From an uncultured Treponema sp. (GTDB lineage: Bacteria > Spirochaetota > Spirochaetia > Treponematales > Treponemataceae), in contig NZ_CAMHSK010000003.1 in NCBI RefSeq assembly GCF_946187725.1, positions 62,001 to 126,000 of the forward strand: a stretch of DNA of 64,000 bases. The letters are read 5' to 3'. Positions 51,127 through 60,104 of this stretch are shown in pieces. The translations under genes were made by a program, and so were the position numbers. Every line of letters begins with the position of its first letter. Position 1 is the first letter of the stretch. A model generated the notes under the pieces. It had not been told where the DNA came from, did no database searches, and saw only the letters and a program-made list of their open reading frames with translations.

Positions 51127-54015
51127 ATGTTTTATCGATTCCGTTCGCTTTTTTTATCGATTTTTGTTCTTATTTTTTGCGTTATCCCTGCTTTTTCTTT
51201 GGGGGGAGCGCTTGCTGATTCTTCTTCGCCGCTTCAGGTGATTCGCACTGAGTTTTTTGACATCATTTTTCCGGCTGAATGTCGCGAATCGGCTCAAAAA
51301 ATTGAGGCTGTCTGCGATGACTATTATCTTGAAATTACGAAGATTCTTGAAACTGAAGCATATCAACGGTTTCCTGTCACAATCACGCGTTCGGTCGAAA
51401 GCCTGAATGCCTATTATGCGGCTGTTCCTTACAATCGTATCGTTCTCTATGATACTTTGCCAGAAGAAAGCCTTGATATGTATGAGAACACGATTCAGAA
51501 AGTTTTTTACCATGAATTGACTCATGCGGTCACTTATAACATGAAGGGCAGAGTCATGAAAAAGCTTTCCTTTATTTCCGACATGGTGACTCCGGCATGG
51601 CTTTCAATTACGACATTCTGGGCTGAAGGTGCGACGGTCTCTTTTGAGAGCAAGGGCAGGGGCGGTCGCTTAAATGACCCTTTTTCTACGCAGATGGTCA
51701 ATCAGTCCGTGATTGAAGGTCATTTTCCATCATGGCGCGATGTTACGGGTACCAGGGACACTTACCCGGGCGGAACTGACGCGTATATGTTTGGCTCCAT
51801 GTTTGCCGCTTATCTTCAGGAAACTTACGGAATGTCAAAATATGCCGAATTCTGGAAAAATGCCGGTTCAAGCCTTTCGTTGAGTTTTGTCGCCGGTGTG
51901 TTCAAAAAGACTTATGGAATCAAAATCACTGAAGTCTGGAAAAATTTTGAAAAGACCTTGAGTGTTCCCGCCGCTAAAAAAAATGCCGCTCTTCTCTCAA
52001 AGAAAAAATCGCGGGTTACGGCTTTAGATTCTTATTCCGACAGCGAAAACGGCGAGTTGAAAATCGCTTATTTTGACACGCCTTCTTCTTCTCTCAGGCT
52101 TTTGACGATTGACGGTGATGGTAAAGTCAAAAAGAATAAAAAACTGCTTGCAATCACGGGAATTAGCCGCGTTTCATTTTCTCCGGATGGCAAAAAACTT
52201 GCCCTGAGCAGAACGATTCTAAAGAAAAATGAAAAGTGTGTGCTTGCCGAATATGATTTGAAAAAAGGCCGTTATAAAGAATATGATTTGAATGCTCACC
52301 GCGACGGATATTTCAGGCTCAAAGACGATAAAATGGAGCTCGCTTCCGTTGAGATTGAAGGTGGATTTGCAAAGGGCGATGCTGCCGTTCTTCTTAAAAA
52401 TGACGAGCTTCCTTTCGGTCCTATTTCAATCGAAAACAATCTTTATGCAGCGATAATCAAGGACAGTCTCAAATGGAAAGTCCGGCTGTTTGATTCAGAA
52501 AATGTTCTTTTTGAATATGATTTTTCTGATTTGCCGGGCGAGAATGAAAGTCGGAATCTGATTCTGCATAATTTGCACTGCGTTAAGGCTGATTCTGAAT
52601 CGATTTTCCTGTCTTTTACATGGGCAGAACTTGGAATGGGCGGAAAGATGCTTTCTCGTGCCGGATTTTTGAAAATTGACCGGAAATCAATGGGTGCGAC
52701 TGCATTTTTGCAAAAAGAAAATGCCTTTGCCGGTGTGATTGATGCCTTTGTTGAAAAATCTGTTGTAAATCTTTTTGATGAGGTAGCTGATTCTGATGAA
52801 GCAGAACGCTCTTTTTGGGTGTATCTCGTTGCCGCTGAATATGAAAAAACTCCGCTCTATCGTGTCGAAATGCGTGCTGATGATTTTGAAGCCGTAAAAA
52901 TCGCTGGAAGGCAAGGGAATGTACAGGCTTCTGCAAGCGATTCTTTAAGCGAAAATCCTTCTGATTCTTTGCAAAATTTGGAAAAATCTCATCAGGAAAT
53001 TTCTTATAATCCTTTCAGATATTACAAACGGGGCGTTTTTTTGCCGCTTTTGGGCTTTGTTCCTTCTTATAGTCATGATTTTAAGACAGATTCGAATTCG
53101 ATTTTCGGCCTGACCTTTGTTTCGACAAATCCATGGGGTGACAGGCAGATTTCTTTTTCAGCGGGCTATGATCCAATTTACTCTAACGGCGGACTTGAAC
53201 TTGGACTTTCGGGCGGAGATGATAGTTTCGGCTATTCACTGAGCGGAACTTGTCTTTTTGACAAAAAAGGATTCATGCAGAGCGTTGAGAATATTCAGCT
53301 TACGAAATATCTTTGGCGCGGAAAAGTCAGCTATTTCGGTGCAGGAACTCAGGGAATGTTCCTTTACGGAAGGCAGATTTGTGATGAGGAGCTTGAGAAG
53401 GGGCGTGATGATTCTGTTGGAAAAAGTGCAGACGGACTTGCTTTCGTTAAGTTTTCAAACATTCACAAAATTTCTACGGGCGTGTTTGATTATGCGGGAT
53501 TTGCCTTGCAGCCATTTGTGCTTTGTTCTTACCGTGATACAGAAAAGCGCATTTTTGCTGACAAATATGTGAATGCGGGTGCGGCGTTGCAGCTTCGATT
53601 CCCGATTTTAGTTCCATTTTCGTTTTCGGCAGAAATTTTCCCGTCACACAAGTATACGGCTGCCACAAGCGTAACGGCCTACCTTGCTGATTTTGAGATT
53701 CACAAGGGAATTCCGGCGGTTTCGCTCTTCATGCAGCGATTTGTTTTGAGCGTGACTTACGCAGGAAAACTTTCGTATACTCATGATGAAATGTGGGATA
53801 TAAAGCGGACTGAAGAAATCTTCAAAAATTCAAAAAAATCAGATTATTCTGACGCAATTCAGTTCTCAGGCGATTTGTATCTCTCTCCGAACACAGGATT
53901 CCTAGCAAACAGCGGATTTCAATTCACGGTCGGATACAAAGTCATTTATCGCCCAAATCCGTCAATAAACGAAAACCGGATTGTGTACGGAATTTCAGCA
54001 GGAACAAGCTTCTAA
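51127..54015 (+). CDS. Exported zinc metalloprotease (gluzincin) fused to propeller and C-terminal beta-barrel
   Basis: A 962-aa protein with a signal peptide (1-24). Residues about 35-270 form a peptidase MA-like domain: zinc site HELTH (129-133) and the downstream Glu in FWAEGATVSFE (167), spacing as in gluzincins. Residues about 290-620 contain propeller-type repeats (GISRVSFSPDGKKLALSRT). From about 640 to the end there are many amphipathic strands ending in aromatic residues (IYSNGGLELGLSGGDDSFGYSLSGTCLF.., VYGISAGTSF), with terminal Phe as in BamA-inserted barrels. It is probably an outer-membrane protein carrying a protease. Leaderless-type start: TATAAT ends 6 nt before the ATG. The stop lies at the edge of a repeat. 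Confidence 0.75.
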   Translation: MFYRFRSLFLSIFVLIFCVIPAFSLGGALADSSSPLQVIRTEFFDIIFPAECRESAQKIEAVCDDYYLEITKILETEAYQRFPVTITRSVESLNAYYAAVPYNRIVLYDTLPEESLDMYENTIQKVFYHELTHAVTYNMKGRVMKKLSFISDMVTPAWLSITTFWAEGATVSFESKGRGGRLNDPFSTQMVNQSVIEGHFPSWRDVTGTRDTYPGGTDAYMFGSMFAAYLQETYGMSKYAEFWKNAGSSLSLSFVAGVFKKTYGIKITEVWKNFEKTLSVPAAKKNAALLSKKKSRVTALDSYSDSENGELKIAYFDTPSSSLRLLTIDGDGKVKKNKKLLAITGISRVSFSPDGKKLALSRTILKKNEKCVLAEYDLKKGRYKEYDLNAHRDGYFRLKDDKMELASVEIEGGFAKGDAAVLLKNDELPFGPISIENNLYAAIIKDSLKWKVRLFDSENVLFEYDFSDLPGENESRNLILHNLHCVKADSESIFLSFTWAELGMGGKMLSRAGFLKIDRKSMGATAFLQKENAFAGVIDAFVEKSVVNLFDEVADSDEAERSFWVYLVAAEYEKTPLYRVEMRADDFEAVKIAGRQGNVQASASDSLSENPSDSLQNLEKSHQEISYNPFRYYKRGVFLPLLGFVPSYSHDFKTDSNSIFGLTFVSTNPWGDRQISFSAGYDPIYSNGGLELGLSGGDDSFGYSLSGTCLFDKKGFMQSVENIQLTKYLWRGKVSYFGAGTQGMFLYGRQICDEELEKGRDDSVGKSADGLAFVKFSNIHKISTGVFDYAGFALQPFVLCSYRDTEKRIFADKYVNAGAALQLRFPILVPFSFSAEIFPSHKYTAATSVTAYLADFEIHKGIPAVSLFMQRFVLSVTYAGKLSYTHDEMWDIKRTEEIFKNSKKSDYSDAIQFSGDLYLSPNTGFLANSGFQFTVGYKVIYRPNPSINENRIVYGISAGTSF

Positions 54016-54062
54016 CTGCACATTGCTAACTGCTACTTGCTCACTGCACACTGCTAATTGCT
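54013..54062. repeat. Dispersed GCAGTTAGCA/AGCAGTGAGCA repeat
   Basis: A tandem, degenerate copy of the element at 8015-8100, read on the minus strand. It contains the stop of the protease gene (TAA 54013-54015) and the stop of the convergent gene (54054-54056). Confidence 0.75.
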
Positions 54063-54602
54063 AATTTTAATTTTCCCTTCACTCCACTTAAAAAATCGGG
54101 GGGCTTTGAAATCGATGTGCCATTCGCCTGTATAAAATCCGTTGTCGTTGATTACAGGCGTAACGAAGATTACTTTTGCGGGATTTTCCGTATCGTATTC
54201 GAAAACATTCGATTCCCACTGATTTTTGTTCGCGATTCCTTCAGTGACTTTGAAACCTTTTTGTCTTTCTGGCGGTGTATAGACTGAAAAACGATATTTT
54301 CCGGGTTTCAGGTTCAGATGCATTGCCATTCCGCCGTCCAGAAAAGGCTGGTTCTTATAATGATTCACAATATTCGGAATCGTTGCCCATTCGTAAGTCG
54401 CCTTGACCTTAGTTTTACTTACATCGTTGCCGTTTTTATCCTCAATACGCAAATAACATCGCACATAATTGAAATCTTCCTTGTTCTCAGGTCGGTAAAT
54501 TATCAACTCCCAGGGATTGTGACGGAGTTTTGTCAAATCAGAATCAGCATAAAGAAGTGTGAGAGAGAACAGTGCGGAAAGAAGGCAAATTATTTTCTTC
54601 AT
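54054..54602 (-). CDS. Hypothetical exported protein
   Basis: A 182-aa protein with a signal peptide (MKKIICLLSALFSLTLLYA, cleaved after residue 19) and a mature part rich in beta strands and aromatics (WELIIYRPENKEDFNYVRCYLRIEDKNGNDVSKTKVKATYEW, GKYRFSVYTPPERQKGF, GEWHIDFKAPRFFKW). Not recognised; overall pattern is of a small beta-sandwich such as a transthyretin-like domain. The C-terminal ISN and stop come from a repeat copy. On the minus strand GATAAT ends 5 nt before ATG 54602 with no ribosome site. Confidence 0.7.
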   Translation of the reverse strand: MKKIICLLSALFSLTLLYADSDLTKLRHNPWELIIYRPENKEDFNYVRCYLRIEDKNGNDVSKTKVKATYEWATIPNIVNHYKNQPFLDGGMAMHLNLKPGKYRFSVYTPPERQKGFKVTEGIANKNQWESNVFEYDTENPAKVIFVTPVINDNGFYTGEWHIDFKAPRFFKWSEGKIKISN

Positions 54603-54619
54603 ATTAAATTATCGGTTAA

Positions 54620-54647
54620 AAAGTTAGCAGGTAGCAGTGAGCAGATA
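54620..54647. repeat. Single copy of the dispersed GTTAGCAGGTAGCAGTGAGCAG repeat
   Basis: Lies in the divergent gap between the 182-aa gene and sufS and matches the first arm of the 8015 element at nearly every base (8019-8039). Confidence 0.75.
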
Positions 54648-54727
54648 TTAGTTTTTCTATAAAAACATAGTAAAATAGTAGGTAAAACCACTTCTCAATT
54701 TAGGCAAAAAATTCTATAATTGTTTCT

Positions 54728-55966
54728 ATGAATAAATACCGAAATGACTTTCCGCTTTTCAAGGCGATTGATGAAAAAAATTCTGCTGATAACTCAGGTC
54801 TAATATATCTCGACACGGCTGCTACTGCTCAACGGCCTTACCTTGTTTTAAATGCGATGACTCACTTTTATGCGACTCAGAACGCAAATCCTCTTCGCGG
54901 ACTTTATTCTTTGAGCGAGAGGGCAACAAAGGCTTATGAGGATGCACGAGAGACCGTTGCCAAATTCATCAATGCTCCGTCAAGCCGAGAAATCATTTTT
55001 ACGCGAAATACAAGCGAGGGCTTGAATCTCATTGCAAATACCTACGGCATGGCGAATGTTAACTCTGGCGATGAAATTGTCATTTCGATTATGGAGCATC
55101 ATTCAAACATTCTTCCATGGCAGTTCGTGTGCCAGACTAAGGGTGCGACCTTAAAATTCATGTATGTCGATAAGGAAACTGGCGAAATCCCAGAAAGTGA
55201 ATATGCAAAAATCACGCCTAAAACGAAAATCGTTTCGCTGACTCATGTTTCAAATGTCTTGGGAACGACAAACCCGATTAAAAAGATTGCCGCAATTGCA
55301 CACGAAAATGGAGCCGTAATGGTCGTTGACGGTGCTCAGTCAACTCCTCATATTAAGGTTGATGTTCAGGATTTGGGCATAGATTTTTTTGCGATGAGCG
55401 GCCATAAACTCTGCGGTCCGATGGGAATTGGTGCCGTGTGGGGAAAAATGGAGCTTTTGGAAGCAATGCCGCCTTTCCTTCGCGGTGGTGAGATGATTGA
55501 ATATGTTACCGAAACTAGCGCGACCTGGGCTGAAGTTCCTCATAAATTCGAGGCAGGAACCGTTAGCGCAGGTGATGCCGTTGGAATGGCTAGCGCAATC
55601 CGCTACATTCAGTCTGTCGGACTCGAAACAATTACCGAGCACGACAACGCACTTGCTGTCCGTCTCATCGAAGGATTCAAAAAAATCCCTCATGTGAACA
55701 TCATCGGCAACAAGGATGGCACAAAGAGATGCGGAATCGTCACTTTTACGGTTGACGGCGTTCATCCACATGACATTGCAACTCTTTTAAGTGAAGAAAA
55801 CATCGCAATCCGTGCAGGTCATCACTGTGCCCAGCCTTTGGGAGCATATCTTGGCGAAACAGCTACCGCACGCGCAAGCCTTTACTTCTATAATACAGAA
55901 GAAGAAATTGACGCGCTGATTAAGAATGTCGCAAAGCTTCGTGAATGGAGCGGATTTAAAGATTGA
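54728..55966 (+). CDS. sufS: Cysteine desulfurase SufS
   Basis: A 412-aa PLP enzyme that takes sulfur from cysteine for iron-sulfur clusters. IYLDTAATAQRPYLVLNAM at the N-terminus, EHHSNILPWQ, FFAMSGHKLCGPMGIGAVWG (PLP Lys in SGHK) and IAIRAGHHCAQPL (catalytic Cys) are all SufS-type. Length matches. SufBCD and SufU are not adjacent, so the gene stands alone here. TATAAT at 54715-54720 ends 7 nt before ATG 54728, with no ribosome site. Confidence 0.95.
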   Translation: MNKYRNDFPLFKAIDEKNSADNSGLIYLDTAATAQRPYLVLNAMTHFYATQNANPLRGLYSLSERATKAYEDARETVAKFINAPSSREIIFTRNTSEGLNLIANTYGMANVNSGDEIVISIMEHHSNILPWQFVCQTKGATLKFMYVDKETGEIPESEYAKITPKTKIVSLTHVSNVLGTTNPIKKIAAIAHENGAVMVVDGAQSTPHIKVDVQDLGIDFFAMSGHKLCGPMGIGAVWGKMELLEAMPPFLRGGEMIEYVTETSATWAEVPHKFEAGTVSAGDAVGMASAIRYIQSVGLETITEHDNALAVRLIEGFKKIPHVNIIGNKDGTKRCGIVTFTVDGVHPHDIATLLSEENIAIRAGHHCAQPLGAYLGETATARASLYFYNTEEEIDALIKNVAKLREWSGFKD

Positions 55967-56056
55967 AATAATAGCGTAGGGGAAAGCCTTCTCCTCGCTC
56001 CCTACCCTTAAAATCCCCTTTTACAATTTTCTGTATTTCGTTAAAATAGTCTTACT

Positions 56057-57280
56057 ATGATTAAACGAAATACTGGATTTGCAAATTTGACCGCAGGTTA
56101 TCTCTTCCCGGAGATTGCCCGCCGCCGCCGTGAATATGTCGCTTCTCATCCTGAAGCAAAAATCATTTCCCTTGGAATTGGAAACACCACTGAACCTCTT
56201 TCAAAACATATTGCTTCAAAAATGAGCGAATATTGTCTTGCTCTTGCCACTCCAGAAGGCTACTCTGGCTACGGAGATGAGCAGGGAAATTCTGCTTTAA
56301 GGGCACGAATTGCTGAAGTCTTTTATCCAGGCCTTGTTGATGCAAGCGAGGTTTTCATTTCTGACGGTGCAAAATGCGATATCGCACGAATCCAGACACT
56401 TTTTGGTCGTGAAGTAAAAGTCGCTGTTCAGGATCCGGCTTATCCTGTCTATGTTGACGGAAGCGTTGTTGTAGGGGCTGCCGGCGAAAACAACGGAACA
56501 GGTTACAATGGAATCACTTATCTTCCATGTTCTCCAGAAAATGACTTTTTCCCTGATTTGAGCAAAGTTGAGCCAAATACGCTCATTTATTTCTGTTCAC
56601 CGAACAATCCAACTGGTGCAGTTGCAACAAAAGACCAGCTTAAAAAGCTCGTTGATTTTGCGAATAAAAATGGCTGTATCATCATTTTTGATGCCGCATA
56701 CTGTGAGTTCATTCGCGACAAAAATCTTCCAAAAACTATTTACGAGATTGAAGGTGCGAAAACTTGTGCAATCGAGGTCAATTCATTCTCTAAGCCGGCA
56801 GGATTCACTGGTGTCCGTTTGGGCTGGTCAATCGTTCCGAACGAGCTTAAATTTGAAGACAGTTCAAGCGTAAACAAAGACTGGAACCGCGTAATGACCA
56901 CGCTTTTCAATGGTGCTTCAAATGTCGCACAGGCAGGCGGTCTTGCAGCCTTGGATGAGCAGGGATTGCAGGACATGAAGGCTCAGGTTGATTACTACCT
57001 TGCCAACGGTCACAAAATCAAGGAAACACTTGACGGCGAGAATTTCAAGAAAATGGGCGTCGAAGCATTCTTTACAGGCAATGGTCCGTATGTATGGGCA
57101 AAATTCCCTGGAAAGAAAAGCTGGGAAGTTTTCGATGCAATTTTGGACAAGTGCCACATCGTAACTACACCGGGCAGTGGTTTCGGTCCTGCCGGGGAGT
57201 CTTTCATCCGTTTCAGCTCATTCGGTCACAAAGCCGACATCGAAGAAGCCTGCAAGCGGCTCAGTAAATTTGAGATGTAG
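56057..57280 (+). CDS. dapL: LL-diaminopimelate aminotransferase
   Basis: A 407-aa class I/II aminotransferase that makes LL-DAP directly from tetrahydrodipicolinate, for lysine and cell wall. FANLTAGYLFPEIARRR, ISLGIGNTTEPLS, TPEGYSGYGDEQGNSALR, SDGAKCDIARIQTLFG, and VNSFSKPAGFTGVRLGWS (PLP Lys in SFSK) are DapL signatures. DapL occurs in spirochaetes, chlamydiae and plants among others. TAAAAT at 56042-56047 ends 9 nt before ATG 56057; there is no ribosome site. Confidence 0.96.
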   Translation: MIKRNTGFANLTAGYLFPEIARRRREYVASHPEAKIISLGIGNTTEPLSKHIASKMSEYCLALATPEGYSGYGDEQGNSALRARIAEVFYPGLVDASEVFISDGAKCDIARIQTLFGREVKVAVQDPAYPVYVDGSVVVGAAGENNGTGYNGITYLPCSPENDFFPDLSKVEPNTLIYFCSPNNPTGAVATKDQLKKLVDFANKNGCIIIFDAAYCEFIRDKNLPKTIYEIEGAKTCAIEVNSFSKPAGFTGVRLGWSIVPNELKFEDSSSVNKDWNRVMTTLFNGASNVAQAGGLAALDEQGLQDMKAQVDYYLANGHKIKETLDGENFKKMGVEAFFTGNGPYVWAKFPGKKSWEVFDAILDKCHIVTTPGSGFGPAGESFIRFSSFGHKADIEEACKRLSKFEM

Positions 57281-57289
57281 TAAATGCGT

Positions 57290-57385
57290 AAGGGATAGAA
57301 GGGGCGGCGAAGCCGTTGCGTAGCAATGTAGTGCGGTTAGCACGGAACCCCGGATAGCCCGACCGCCGCTTGAAAAGCGGTGGTT
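57290..57385. repeat. GC-rich structured intergenic element
   Basis: GGGGCGGCgaaGCCG at 57301 onward, several GCGTAGC/GGTTAGCAC words, and a terminal hairpin CCGCTTgaaAAGCGG near 57366-57380. It resembles the elements at 10935 and 43543 in composition. Confidence 0.6.
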
Positions 57386-57396
57386 ACGCCCAATTA

Positions 57397-58620
57397 TTAC
57401 AATTCTTTTTTATACCCGATGTGGATTTTTACTGCATCGGGTTCATTTTTTGCGAGCTTTGAAAAGCCAATCTGTGGCATTATTTTCAGTTTTCCGCCGC
57501 CTGCTTCAATGTCTGCGAACGGGCAGAGTTTTATTCTGAATGAATCAAGCAAATCTTTGTCTTCAAGGTCATTTATGTGCTTTTCCTCAAAGGTTCCTGT
57601 CAGATTTGCGCCGATGCTGTAATTTGTTTTTTTTGTATGCTGTCGGTCTGAAAAAATACAGAGGTTTGCGCCAAAGGTGTCTTTCTCATCAAGAAAAATG
57701 AGTTTTTTTGCCCTTTTTTCCGGCATATTGAATGCGGTCAAGCGGATTTTGCATTTTTTGAAATTAAATCTTGGTTCAGCAAGAATGTGAATTTTGCTGA
57801 TGTCGGGATATTTCGCATTGTCCGTGTTCCTGACAGGGTAATATTCCAGTCCGTATTGTGAATAAAGTGAAAAAAATGCGTCTTCGTTTCCGAGAAGCAT
57901 GTCGAAACCTGTGTGAAAGTAAAGCGTGTCAATCAGCAGGAATACTTCCCGTTCGTTTTCAGTGCCTTCATTTTCTATCGTGTAAAGAGGGGCGCCTGCT
58001 CCAAAAAGCCAGTCTAGTTTCAGATTTTGATATGCACATGCAAATCTAAAATCTGCGTTCAACTGCTTTGTATCTTCAAAATTCTTCTTGATTTTAGCGA
58101 ACATGAATGCCGCACTGACCGGTTTGTCCTTAAAGGTTGCCGAGTAGCATCCGCCAAGACCGTATGCGGGATAGATGATGGCTCCTGTCTGTCCGAGATA
58201 TGTTTCGGTCAGCATTGATGAGTAGCTTTTGATTCCAAGATGTCTCGTAATGTACTGCTGGCTTCCGATTGTCTCAAAATGGCCGAGAAAAAAACTGAGC
58301 GTATGTGTCATTCCGAGGAAAGATTTAGTTGCCGTTAAAGAAAGTTCGTTAATTTGGAATACTGAATCTTCTGCTTCCTGCGTGATTCCGTTTTTGTACA
58401 TGTCATCTGTATAAAGAGAGAATTCTGCGCGGCCGGAAAATGTGTCTGAAACTGTGAGCTGGCCTGCAAAAAATCCATCTAGATACAGTGCCGGATCAAA
58501 GCCCCTGGAATCTTCGTTTGATAAAGTCGCTGCACCGCCGGTTTCGCCTGAGAAAAATGTTGCGGCAAAGAGGGAAGGGGAGAGAAGTGCGGTCAGTATA
58601 AATGAATGAATTTTCTTCAT
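57397..58620 (-). CDS. Predicted outer-membrane beta-barrel protein
   Basis: A 407-aa protein with a signal peptide (MKKIHSFILTALLSPSLFA, cleaved after residue 19) and alternating strands through the whole length (FAGQLTVSDTFSGRAEFSLYTDDMY, HTLSFFLGHFETIG, DWLFGAGAPLYTI, FNFKKCKIRLTAFNM). I recognise no family. It lies 11 bp after the OmpA gene, so the pair is probably an operon for the cell envelope. GGGG before ATG 58620 is a fair ribosome site. Confidence 0.7.
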   Translation of the reverse strand: MKKIHSFILTALLSPSLFAATFFSGETGGAATLSNEDSRGFDPALYLDGFFAGQLTVSDTFSGRAEFSLYTDDMYKNGITQEAEDSVFQINELSLTATKSFLGMTHTLSFFLGHFETIGSQQYITRHLGIKSYSSMLTETYLGQTGAIIYPAYGLGGCYSATFKDKPVSAAFMFAKIKKNFEDTKQLNADFRFACAYQNLKLDWLFGAGAPLYTIENEGTENEREVFLLIDTLYFHTGFDMLLGNEDAFFSLYSQYGLEYYPVRNTDNAKYPDISKIHILAEPRFNFKKCKIRLTAFNMPEKRAKKLIFLDEKDTFGANLCIFSDRQHTKKTNYSIGANLTGTFEEKHINDLEDKDLLDSFRIKLCPFADIEAGGGKLKIMPQIGFSKLAKNEPDAVKIHIGYKKEL

Positions 58621-58631
58621 AGGCGGCCCCG

Positions 58632-59972
58632 CTAGTATCTTTGAATGTATGTCGCTTTCGGGCGGGCCGTAATTATTACACGACGGTTTTGTGCCCTGCC
58701 TTCAGGGGTTGCGTTCGATGCGATAGGCTGTGTTCCGCCGTAACCTTTGTAGCTGAGTATTGAGCGACTGATTCCGTTTTTAATCAGTTCGTTCACGATT
58801 GTTTCTGCTCGTGCGATTGAAAGATTCATCTGACCTTGCGGTTTATTTACATCTGCCGTGTGTCCTTCAATCAGAATCGTGTATGCTTCATCCCGGTTGA
58901 AGGCTTTGAGTGCTGCTGCGAGATTCTGCATTTTCGGAAGTTCCGATTCGAGAAGCCGTGAACTGTCCGCAACGAATTTCAAATCGTAGAGAATTTCGAT
59001 TTTGTCGCCTCTTGGAAGGATAATCGGTGCTTCTTCGTTATCAGGGAAATAGCTCTTGATTTCAAGGAATGGAGCGTAATAATCCTGACGGGTCTGCTCT
59101 TTTTGTACCGAATACTTGAGGTTCTCTTCATTGAGAAGGATTACAACCTTGCCTTCCTGCAAAAGTTTAAGGTTTTCTGGCACTGAGAGAATTTTAAGGG
59201 CATCTTCCCGTGAGATTACCGGGTCCGTTCTGAGATGACCGTAAACTTTTCGGGCCTTTATTCTGAGCGGATCTGAACCAACTCTGTTGCGATAATAACT
59301 TTCATCGTCACGCCAGTCATATCCAAGCATTCCGTTTTTGAATTCGACTTCAGGGTTCCCCATGTTTCTTTCGTAGATTAAGTTCATGTTTTCATCCCAA
59401 AGCTGCGGGAAAAAACAAGGATATGCTGAATCAGACATGAATTCGCCGTGCACATCCAGCTCTCCCCTTGCGTCGATTATGATTCCTGTGTAGGCGCGTG
59501 AAGCGACATTCTCAATCGGTTTAGCATTTTTGTACGGAAAATGATGCTTAATCATTAATGATGAAATTTCATGCAAATTGATTGAGTGCGTTGTTTTCAA
59601 TGTGAGAGTTCCGTCGGTAAAGAATCCCGGTGATTTCTTGCCTTCATCGATGATTTTTGTGAGCTGATCCAGAGTGATTGCGTCCTGAAGTACCAAATCT
59701 CCGAGCTGCTGGCTTGAATTTACATATAGCGAGAAAAGCGGGTCTTTTATGAGTTCCGGGAGTTTGACTTCAACAAAATTGATGGCCGCCCTTTTTCCGG
59801 ACGGCATACTGATTCCGGCCTTTTCTGTATCGAGGCTTACCTCAGAGACAAAACTGGATTTTGACCAGTCGATTACACTGTTCGAAGAGATGATTTTTCC
59901 ATTGTTTGCGGCAAAACTGTTTCCTGCAAGTGTCGCACATAAAATTAGTGAAGATAAAAATTTACTTCTCAC
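58632..59972 (-). CDS. OmpA-family exported protein
   Basis: A 446-aa protein. The C-terminal 110 residues are an OmpA/MotB peptidoglycan-binding domain (LKFVADSSRLLESELPKMQNLAAALKAF, ILIEGHTADVNKPQGQMNLSIARAETIVNELI, YKGYGGTQPIASNATPEGRAQNRRVIITAR); the middle part is not recognised. GTG 59972 is my start: AGGAAGAG lies just before it and MRSKFLSSLILCATLAGNSFA is a clean signal peptide. The frame opening at TTG 60017 would add a basic stretch that spoils the signal. It probably links the outer membrane to the wall. Confidence 0.88.
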   Translation of the reverse strand: MRSKFLSSLILCATLAGNSFAANNGKIISSNSVIDWSKSSFVSEVSLDTEKAGISMPSGKRAAINFVEVKLPELIKDPLFSLYVNSSQQLGDLVLQDAITLDQLTKIIDEGKKSPGFFTDGTLTLKTTHSINLHEISSLMIKHHFPYKNAKPIENVASRAYTGIIIDARGELDVHGEFMSDSAYPCFFPQLWDENMNLIYERNMGNPEVEFKNGMLGYDWRDDESYYRNRVGSDPLRIKARKVYGHLRTDPVISREDALKILSVPENLKLLQEGKVVILLNEENLKYSVQKEQTRQDYYAPFLEIKSYFPDNEEAPIILPRGDKIEILYDLKFVADSSRLLESELPKMQNLAAALKAFNRDEAYTILIEGHTADVNKPQGQMNLSIARAETIVNELIKNGISRSILSYKGYGGTQPIASNATPEGRAQNRRVIITARPKATYIQRY

Positions 59973-60104
59973 GATTCTCTTCCTTTTTTTAAAGTTCTTC
60001 GTTTTTATTTTCGGCAAACAAAAATTGAAACTTGAAAAATGAGGTGAGAAAAATCGTTAAGAGTGAGCGAGTTGTGCTCTGTGGCGCGTGTTTCGGATGA
60101 GGCG

